A stretch of DNA of 5,461 nucleotides, from the NCBI GenBank assembly GCA_025455205.1, contig JALOMZ010000166.1, positions 1-5,461 of the forward strand, in the 5' to 3' direction. This stretch comes from Chitinophagaceae bacterium. GTDB taxonomy: Bacteria > Bacteroidota > Bacteroidia > Chitinophagales > Chitinophagaceae. A program made the translations under genes and the position numbers. This document shows, one piece after another, positions 1 to 4,381 of this stretch (position 1 is its first letter; every line of letters begins with the position of its first letter). The notes beneath the pieces were generated by a model that was not told where the DNA came from, made no database searches, and saw only the letters and a list, made by a program, of their open reading frames with translations.

Positions 1-642
1 ATGTTCCCACACGTCGAGGCCCAGCAGGGGATAGCCCTTGAATTCACTGAGGTCCATCAGGGGGTTGTCCTGGTTGGGGGTGCTGCCGATCTGCAGTTTT
101 TTATTAGCATCCAGCACCAGCCAGGCCCAGCCGCTGCCGAAGCGTGTGGTGGCGGCCGTGTTGAATTTGTTACGCATATCGCTCACGGAGCCAAAGGCGG
201 TTTCGATCACCTGCTTGAATTCGCCCGACATGGCCTTTCCGCCGGGGGTCATCCAGCGCCAGAAGCTCTCATGGTTATAGTGTCCGCCGGCGTTGTTGCG
301 CAGTTTGGCGCTGTATTTCGACATGCCGGCAAACAAGTCTTCGAGCCGCTGTATAACGGGCGCTTCGGCCTGCAATGCTTCCGTCATGTTCTTGGTGTAG
401 GCCGCAGCGTGTTTGGTGTAGTGGATCTCCATGGTGAGGGCGTCAATGGCTGGCTGCAGTGCCGCATAAGCATAGGGCAGCGGGGCCTGTTGCATTCCGG
501 GAGTCCCTTTGTAATATGACTGGCCCGATCCTGTTTTCCGGCTGCTGCCGCAACCGGCCTGTGCCAGCAGGGTGCCGGCTGCCAGGGTGCCGGCGGTAGC
601 CTTAGCCGTTGTTTCCAGAAAGTTCCTCCTGTTCATGTTCAT
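1..642 (-). CDS. Superoxide dismutase, Mn-type sequence class, with Tat-like export signal (3' end cut by window)
   Basis: Converts superoxide to oxygen and hydrogen peroxide at a Mn or Fe centre. The 214 codons visible run in frame to base 1. Residues 1-31 form an export signal: twin Arg at 5-6 in NRRNFLE, then an Ala/Thr/Leu-rich stretch, AQA at 27-29 (a possible signal peptidase I site) and Cys31 (a possible lipoprotein Cys, but with atypical Gln at -3). The dismutase domain starts near residue 55. All four family metal ligands are present: His74 (EIHYTKH), His124 (GGHYNHESFW), Asp210 and His214 (GLDVWEH), the last being the final codon in the window. Gly at 119-120 before the second ligand and Gln191 in NQDNPLM match manganese enzymes rather than iron ones; cambialistic activity is possible. 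About 35 C-terminal residues should lie outside. Start is ATG 642; ATG 636, two codons later, is equally possible. It overlaps the upstream permease gene by 41 bp, suggesting co-transcription. Confidence 0.95.
   Translation of the reverse strand, partial: MNMNRRNFLETTAKATAGTLAAGTLLAQAGCGSSRKTGSGQSYYKGTPGMQQAPLPYAYAALQPAIDALTMEIHYTKHAAAYTKNMTEALQAEAPVIQRLEDLFAGMSKYSAKLRNNAGGHYNHESFWRWMTPGGKAMSGEFKQVIETAFGSVSDMRNKFNTAATTRFGSGWAWLVLDANKKLQIGSTPNQDNPLMDLSEFKGYPLLGLDVWEH
602..642 (-). other. 41-bp out-of-frame overlap between permease 3' end and dismutase 5' end
   Basis: The permease stop (TAA, 604-602) lies 41 bases inside the dismutase gene, whose ATG is at 642-640. The shared DNA encodes the hydrophilic permease tail (HEHEQEELSGNNG) in one frame and the dismutase twin-arginine N-terminus (MNMNRRNFLETT) in another. 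The two Arg codons of the signal are AGG AGG, which also spell a Shine-Dalgarno-like hexamer, but no start codon follows at a useful distance, so that is probably a coincidence. The overlap suggests one transcript and possible translational coupling. Confidence 0.85.
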
Positions 643-2104
643 GGTTGTTTTGTACAGGCACGGTAGTCCTGTTCTTTTTGTTTACCAGCCTGGCACTCAG
701 TTTCCTGATATGCTGGGCGGTGCGGAAATAATATTCCTTATTGAATAGCTGCGAATCACGCATGGCCTTCCAGGTTAGGAAGAGCCCTACCGGCACTAAT
801 ACAATGCTAGGGAGCCAGGTGCCGGTGAAAACGGGCAATACGGCTTCCTTGGCCAGTTTTTCGCCGCTGGTATTCAACAGGTGGAATATAGCAAAAAAGA
901 TGACGGCAAATACCAGCGGGGTACCTATTCCTCCCTTTCGGATGATGGAGCCCAGGGGCGCCCCAATCAGGAACATCACGAAGCAGGCAAAGGAGAGGGC
1001 AAATTTCTGGTGCCAGCCCAGGGCATATTCCCGTTTGTCGCGGCTTCGGGCCGTGTATTCGCCAAACAGGATATCGGTAGAGCTCTTGGTGCCGCTGATG
1101 CGGCTCAGGGCCATGTCTATGCTGGTCATGCGCGCGCTGTCGGGGATGATGGCCTTCATATTTTTAGGCGCCTGGCGTATGGCCACCGGCCTTAGCTTGC
1201 CACTGTCGTGCCGCTTTACGAAGTCAAATCCAAAAGCAACTTCCGTCATGATCCGCTTCCGCAGGGAGTCTTGCCGGCGTGCCACGGAATCTTCAAAATG
1301 GGCCAGTTGGCGGGTGCTCAGCATGCGGTAGTTGTCTTTGAACATACTGTCGCTGCTCTCCACCTTGAAAAAGCTGGTAAGGTCAAATACCTTGTCGTAT
1401 TCAGCAAAACTGATGCGGATGAGCTCAGTATTGGTGCTGGCCCGCATGCCCCTTTCCTCGTACCGGGTGCCGTTCACCAGGTGAAAGCGCAGGAACCGCT
1501 TGTCGTCGCTTACGGTCATGGCCCCGCTGTCGGCCACAATAAGGTTGTCCTGCAGGTAATTGCCCCGTTCATAAATGATGATATCGCGGATCCGGCGGCC
1601 GTCGTCATCCTTGCTGCCCAGCTTGATCACATAGCCATTGATATTGCTGTAGAACACACCGGGTTTGATATCGAAGGCGGGCTTGGAATACACGATCTCA
1701 TATTTCAGCTTGTTGAGCCGCAGGTTCACCACCGGAATGATATTGTTGTTGAACAGGAAGGCGATGCCCACTACCAGCAGGCTCACCACCATGATGGGCA
1801 TCATGAAGCGGCGCAGGGAGATGCCGGCGGCCTTGATGGCCACCAGTTCATAGGTCTCGCCCAGGTTGCCAAAGGTCATGATGGTGGAAAGCAGCATGGC
1901 CAGGGGGAGGGCCACGGGCACCCAGGAGGCGGCCACATAGAGGATCACTTCGGCCAACGTGGGCATATCAATACCTTTGCCCACAAAATCATCAATCCAG
2001 AGCCAGAAGAATTGCAGGATGAGAACGAAGATGGCAATCAGAAAGGTGGCAAGGAAAGGCCCGATGAAGGCCTTGATGATGAGTCTGTCGAGTTGTTTGA
2101 TCAC
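602..2104 (-). CDS. LptF/LptG-family permease (LPS export ABC transporter membrane subunit, YjgP/YjgQ family)
   Basis: Inner-membrane subunit of the family that, with the LptB ATPase, extracts lipopolysaccharide and passes it to the periplasmic Lpt bridge. The 500 residues show the family layout: three N-terminal membrane segments (about 12-36, 52-77, 99-125), a large periplasmic region (about 130-360), and three C-terminal segments (about 366-388, 394-411, 425-446). Recognisable motifs are GNLGETYELVAIKAAGIS (79-96) after the second segment, and LIGAPLGSIIRKGG (379-392) in the fourth. It is about 135 residues longer than E. coli LptF or LptG; the extra length is in the charged central part (about 250-350) and the hydrophilic tail, as I recall for Bacteroidetes members. 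The start is GTG at 2104; an in-frame TGA lies 10 codons upstream with no ATG between, and MIKQLDRLIIKAFIGPF fits the family N-terminus. LptF and LptG cannot be told apart here, so no symbol is given. Confidence 0.93.
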   Translation of the reverse strand: MIKQLDRLIIKAFIGPFLATFLIAIFVLILQFFWLWIDDFVGKGIDMPTLAEVILYVAASWVPVALPLAMLLSTIMTFGNLGETYELVAIKAAGISLRRFMMPIMVVSLLVVGIAFLFNNNIIPVVNLRLNKLKYEIVYSKPAFDIKPGVFYSNINGYVIKLGSKDDDGRRIRDIIIYERGNYLQDNLIVADSGAMTVSDDKRFLRFHLVNGTRYEERGMRASTNTELIRISFAEYDKVFDLTSFFKVESSDSMFKDNYRMLSTRQLAHFEDSVARRQDSLRKRIMTEVAFGFDFVKRHDSGKLRPVAIRQAPKNMKAIIPDSARMTSIDMALSRISGTKSSTDILFGEYTARSRDKREYALGWHQKFALSFACFVMFLIGAPLGSIIRKGGIGTPLVFAVIFFAIFHLLNTSGEKLAKEAVLPVFTGTWLPSIVLVPVGLFLTWKAMRDSQLFNKEYYFRTAQHIRKLSARLVNKKNRTTVPVQNNHEHEQEELSGNNG

Positions 2105-2122
2105 CAGAATGGATGTTTGCCA

Positions 2123-2722
2123 ATGGAGCCGTCAAAAATAGCACTTTCGGAAGCAGATTGGCAGCAGGCTGCCGTACCCGACCTCATTTTAACGAAGAAC
2201 CGCGTGATAAGCGGGGTGTATGACCTGTTTGGCCGGCTGGCCGGTACCTATCAGGCTGCTTTTGCCCCGGTGGCGGCCCGGTTTCCGGGGGTGGATGCCT
2301 GGACGCCCAAGATCTCGCGCGGGGAGAAATACCGGGATATGCCCTGGGTGATGCTCGACTTCCCGCGTTGTTTTGCGGCAGCGCAGGGGCATTTTGCCAT
2401 TCGTACCTTTTTCTGGTGGGGGCATTATTTCAGCATCCAGCTGCAATTATCGGGCGGGTATGCGCAACAGCTTCTGCCCCTGCTGAACCGGCTGCAGGCA
2501 AAAGGATGGTATGTAGGTTGCACCGATGACCCCTGGGATATGGAATTACCCCATGCAGGGTGGCGCTGGCCGGTGGAAAGCGGACTGCCGGACGGGGGGA
2601 CTTGGGTGGCCAAGGCGGCAAAAAAAATACCCATTCGGGAATGGGTACAGGTGGAAACTTTTATGGAGGAGGCCTACCGGGAACTGGCCACTATGCTGGC
2701 CGCCGGTGATGACAAGCTTTAG
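2123..2722 (+). CDS. Hypothetical protein, 199 residues, tryptophan-rich, family not recognised
   Basis: I cannot name this protein. It has no signal peptide and no clear membrane segment, so it is probably cytoplasmic. It is unusually rich in aromatic residues: 11 Trp in 199 residues, including FFWWGHYFSIQL (96-107), DPWDMELPHAGWRWP (136-150) and IREWVQVETF (171-180). The middle part, KYRDMPWVMLDFPRCF (69-84) followed by FAIRTFFWWG, looks like a compact conserved core. Only two Cys occur (83, 133) and no metal or nucleotide-binding motif is visible. Start: the ATG at 2123 is the only ATG near the divergent boundary in this frame. The frame stays open far upstream, but only as antisense to the permease gene. 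The stop (TAG 2720-2722) overlaps the stop of the convergent START-like gene. Its tight placement and coding-like composition make it a real gene; function unknown. Confidence 0.82.
   Translation: MEPSKIALSEADWQQAAVPDLILTKNRVISGVYDLFGRLAGTYQAAFAPVAARFPGVDAWTPKISRGEKYRDMPWVMLDFPRCFAAAQGHFAIRTFFWWGHYFSIQLQLSGGYAQQLLPLLNRLQAKGWYVGCTDDPWDMELPHAGWRWPVESGLPDGGTWVAKAAKKIPIREWVQVETFMEEAYRELATMLAAGDDKL
2133..2140 (-). promoter_or_regulatory. Candidate -7 box (TATTTTTG) for the permease gene
   Basis: Read on the minus strand, TATTTTTG matches the Bacteroidetes -7 consensus TAnnTTTG at every fixed position. It would place transcription start about 22 bases ahead of the GTG start at 2104. No good TTTG -33 box lies about 19 bases upstream, so this is a partial match only. 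It sits inside the first codons of the divergent gene at 2123, as any nearby permease promoter must given the 18-bp gap. Confidence 0.35.
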
Positions 2723-3099
2723 TTCCCCAGGCGGTGGAACAGGTCTTTAACCTGGTAGTCCCACAACTGCGACTGGTCTTTGATATCGGCCTTTTCCGCA
2801 AAATCTGTGATCACCAGGATGGTCTGGTTGCTCACCTCAGTCTTTTCAATGCGGAATTCAAAATATTCATCGGGGCCGCTGTGCAGCCAGTGAAAGCGGA
2901 TGAACTTGTCCAGTTCCTTTTCTACCACCTCGGCCTTGTCTGTGCTGCCATTCCAGGTGAAAGCGAATATTTCTTCTTTGTCATCCACCTTGTCGGCAAA
3001 CCATTCCTGCAGACCATTGGAGGTACTGAGGAACTCAAAGAGGATTGTGGGAGAGCACCTGACGGGGTATTCCAGTGTGAACTTTTGTTTCTTACTCAT
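2719..3099 (-). CDS. START-like domain protein (Bacteroidetes SRPBCC/AHSA1-type family)
   Basis: A 126-residue single-domain protein of the START-like/SRPBCC helix-grip fold, a fold that usually encloses a hydrophobic ligand; no ligand is known to me for this subgroup. The sequence shows the expected order: a first strand (KQKFTLEYPVRCSP, 5-17), a helix (TILFEFLSTSNGLQEWFAD, 18-36) with the Leu-x-x-Trp-Phe pattern common to AHSA1-like proteins, strands with FAFTWNG (45-51) and FIRFHW (66-71), EYFEFRIEKTEVS (78-90) and TILVITDFAE (93-102), and a final helix from about 108 to the end (DQSQLWDYQVKDLFHRLGN). Length and N-terminus (MSKKQKFTLEYPV) fit the short START-like proteins seen widely in Bacteroidetes. 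It has its own promoter region upstream, is divergent from rpoD, and its TAA (2721-2719) overlaps the stop of the convergent gene by 4 bp. No signal peptide, so cytoplasmic. Confidence 0.88.
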   Translation of the reverse strand: MSKKQKFTLEYPVRCSPTILFEFLSTSNGLQEWFADKVDDKEEIFAFTWNGSTDKAEVVEKELDKFIRFHWLHSGPDEYFEFRIEKTEVSNQTILVITDFAEKADIKDQSQLWDYQVKDLFHRLGN

Positions 3100-3147
3100 T
3101 TCGTAAAGCCAGAAATTATGGAGCGTGCCGAACTATTAGGGTTCGTG

Positions 3148-3177
3148 CAATAATAGAAAATAAATTAAACCTCCAAA
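3148..3177 (-). promoter_or_regulatory. Candidate Bacteroidetes-type promoter for the START-like gene
   Basis: On the minus strand a TTTG (3177-3174) is followed after 18 bases by TATTATTG (3155-3148), one mismatch from the -7 consensus TAnnTTTG. Spacing is close to the usual 19 or so. The predicted transcript would start near 3141 and have a leader of about 40 bases before the ATG at 3099. The -33 box lies inside the palindrome at 3173-3188. Confidence 0.45.
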
Positions 3178-3188
3178 ATAATTTTTGG
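3173..3188. repeat. 16-bp palindrome, CCAAAA-N4-TTTTGG
   Basis: Perfect 6-bp arms CCAAAA and TTTTGG flank the four bases TAAT. The site covers the putative -33 box of the START-like promoter, which is where a regulator binding a two-fold symmetric operator could act. It could also be a chance product of AT-rich DNA. Confidence 0.5.
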
Positions 3189-3230
3189 CTCCCCGGGCAG
3201 GGCAGAAAAGGCCGTTTTGGCCTGCCGGAG
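3189..3230. repeat. GC-rich imperfect hairpin in the divergent intergenic region
   Basis: GGCAGG (3196-3201) pairs with CCTGCC (3221-3226). Outside it CTCC (3189-3192) pairs with GGAG (3227-3230) across a 3-base bulge, and inside it AAAA (3206-3209) can pair with TTTT (3215-3218). Neither side is followed at once by a T-tract, so it does not look like a standard terminator. It stands out as a GC-rich island in AT-rich DNA. Confidence 0.45.
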
Positions 3231-3270
3231 GGTTATCAGGGCATTATTTTTATGGTTTTTCGGCAATTTT

Positions 3271-3303
3271 TTTGGTGGAAGCTTTAGGGAATCCTTAACT
3301 TTC
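3271..3303 (+). promoter_or_regulatory. Candidate rpoD promoter (TTTG-N21-TAACTTTC)
   Basis: TTTG at 3271-3274 and TAACTTTC at 3296-3303 resemble the -33 and -7 boxes, the latter with one mismatch from TAnnTTTG. The 21-base spacing is slightly long. Transcription would begin near 3310, giving a leader of about 100 bases before rpoD. The -7 box overlaps the inverted repeat at 3285-3307. Confidence 0.35.
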
Positions 3304-3307
3304 CCTA
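3285..3307. repeat. 7-bp inverted repeat TAGGGAA-N9-TTCCCTA upstream of rpoD
   Basis: TAGGGAA (3285-3291) and TTCCCTA (3301-3307) are perfect inverted copies separated by nine bases. Their centres are about 16 bp apart, somewhat more than one and a half helical turns. The repeat encloses and overlaps the candidate -7 box of rpoD, so it could be an operator; as RNA it would be a weak hairpin. Confidence 0.5.
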
Positions 3308-3410
3308 GGAAAATATGGTAAATGGCTGACTGACGCAGTGATTTTGGTATACGAGCAGACTCTTTTTCCACACATAAACCTCACTTCTATAACCACCAAA
3401 TAACTGGCCT

Positions 3411-4286
3411 ATGAGTATGCGCCAACTCAAGATCACGAAGTCCATCACCAATCGTGAATCCCAGAGCCTTGAAAAGTACCTTCAGGAAATTGGCCGTGTA
3501 GAGCTGATTACGCCTGAGGAGGAAGTACAGCTCGCCATCCGCATTAAACAGGGAGATCAAAAAGCGCTGGACCGCCTGGTGGCGGCCAATCTGCGTTTTG
3601 TGGTCAGCGTGGCCAAGCAGTATCAGAACCAGGGCCTCACCCTGAGCGACCTCATTAACGAAGGCAACCTGGGCCTTATCCGGGCAGCCCAGCGCTTTGA
3701 TGAGACGCGTGGTTTCAAATTCATTTCTTATGCCGTCTGGTGGATCCGCCAGAGCATCCTGCAGGCATTGGCCGAGCAAAGCCGTATTGTTCGTTTGCCG
3801 CTGAACAAGGTGGGGCTCACCAACAAGATTTCCCGGGCCTTCAGCCAGCTGGAGCAGGAATATGAACGGGAGCCCACCCCGGAAGAACTGGCCGACATCC
3901 TGGAAATGGAATCTGAGGAAGTGGCAGCATCCCTCAATATCTCCGGACGCCATGTGAGCATGGATGCCCCGGTGGCCGATGGGGAGGAAAGCTCCCTGAT
4001 AGACCTGATGATCAATCCCAATGCCGACCAGGCCAATGCCCGGCTGGATCACCACGAGTCGCTCCGCATGGAATTGTCGCGCAGCCTCAATACGCTTACC
4101 GAGCGCCAGAAAGAGGTGCTGTGTTACTTCTTTGGCATTGGGGTAGACAACCCCCTCAGCCTGGAAGATATTGGCCAGCGCTTCCACCTCACCCGCGAGC
4201 GGGTAAGGCAGATCAAAGACAAGGCATTGGCCAAACTGCAGAGCGCCAGCCGGTCCAAGCTGCTGAAGGTGTACCTGGGCAACTGA
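3411..4286 (+). CDS. rpoD: Primary sigma factor RpoD/SigA (sigma-70 family)
   Basis: Directs RNA polymerase to housekeeping promoters. The 291-residue product has region 1.2 (about 17-48: [21 protein letters not shown]), region 2 (about 52-122) with the core-binding segment [13 protein letters not shown] (80-92) and the -10-reading, DNA-melting segment [21 protein letters not shown] (96-116), region 3 (about 130-215) and region 4 (about 226-276) with the helix-turn-helix [21 protein letters not shown] (249-269). It lacks region 1.1 and the non-conserved insert of E. coli RpoD, as is normal for Bacteroidetes primary sigmas of about 287 residues. Two starts compete: ATG 3411 and ATG 3417. The second gives [15 protein letters not shown], the N-terminus I recall for the family, and is probably the true one (289 residues). 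The gene is divergent from the START-like gene and closed by a strong terminator at 4328-4358. Confidence 0.97.
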   Translation: MSMRQLKITKSITNRESQSLEKYLQEIGRVELITPEEEVQLAIRIKQGDQKALDRLVAANLRFVVSVAKQYQNQGLTLSDLINEGNLGLIRAAQRFDETRGFKFISYAVWWIRQSILQALAEQSRIVRLPLNKVGLTNKISRAFSQLEQEYEREPTPEELADILEMESEEVAASLNISGRHVSMDAPVADGEESSLIDLMINPNADQANARLDHHESLRMELSRSLNTLTERQKEVLCYFFGIGVDNPLSLEDIGQRFHLTRERVRQIKDKALAKLQSASRSKLLKVYLGN

Positions 4287-4306
4287 TGCGGTTGGATCTT
4301 ATCCCT

Positions 4307-4314
4307 TAATTTTG
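4307..4314 (+). promoter_or_regulatory. Candidate -7 box (TAATTTTG) between rpoD and ffh
   Basis: TAATTTTG matches TAnnTTTG at every fixed position, in the rpoD-ffh gap. A clear TTTG -33 box is missing; the nearest TTG (4292-4294) is only 12 bases away. If active, transcription would start near 4321, just before the terminator-like hairpin, and the RNA would lead into ffh. Confidence 0.4.
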
Positions 4315-4327
4315 CACCTCCTTTGAT

Positions 4328-4358
4328 AGGATGTAGTCTGTTGATTACATCCTTTTTT
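4328..4358 (+). terminator. Rho-independent terminator after rpoD
   Basis: AGGATGTAGTC (4328-4338) pairs with GATTACATCCT (4343-4353) in an 11-bp stem with one G-U pair and a 4-base loop TGTT. It runs straight into six T residues (4353-4358). It lies 41 bases after the rpoD stop. This is a textbook intrinsic terminator; because ffh begins only 23 bases after the T-run, it could also act as an attenuator in the ffh leader. Confidence 0.88.
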
Positions 4359-4381
4359 CATGTTTCAAAATCGCAAGCAGC

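Larger units (their letters stand above)
3100..3410. other. Divergent intergenic region between START-like gene and rpoD
   Basis: This 311-bp stretch is clearly more AT-rich than the flanking genes and holds no convincing gene. A 68-codon open frame on the minus strand (3371-3165) is low-complexity, Lys/Pro-rich and overlaps the promoter elements, so I do not call it. The region must contain promoters for both neighbours. I see candidate promoter elements for each, a 16-bp AT-centred palindrome (3173-3188), a GC-rich imperfect hairpin (3189-3230) and a 7-bp inverted repeat (3285-3307), each listed separately. Confidence 0.8.

Noticed and set aside
1..519. Plus-strand 172-codon open frame at the left edge
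   Set aside because: It is antisense to the superoxide dismutase, whose metal ligands and motifs are intact on the minus strand.
621..632. AGGAGG (minus strand) as a ribosome binding site within the dismutase start region
   Set aside because: No ATG, GTG or TTG follows within a normal spacing, the codons encode the twin Arg of the signal, and Bacteroidetes rarely use Shine-Dalgarno sites.
1208..2122. Long plus-strand open frame running antisense through most of the permease gene and continuous with the gene at 2123
   Set aside because: Its predicted product here is rich in His/Gly/Ala and lacks domain character. The opposite strand encodes a clear LptF/LptG permease with six membrane segments. 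Only the part from ATG 2123 looks like protein.
3165..3371. 68-codon minus-strand open frame in the divergent intergenic region
   Set aside because: Lys/Pro-rich, no recognisable motif, and it covers the palindromes and candidate promoters. It is short enough to occur by chance, though a conserved homologue would change this view.
3387..4187. Minus-strand 266-codon open frame opposite rpoD
   Set aside because: The plus strand encodes a full sigma-70 protein; the antisense frame is open because of codon bias and shows no family features.
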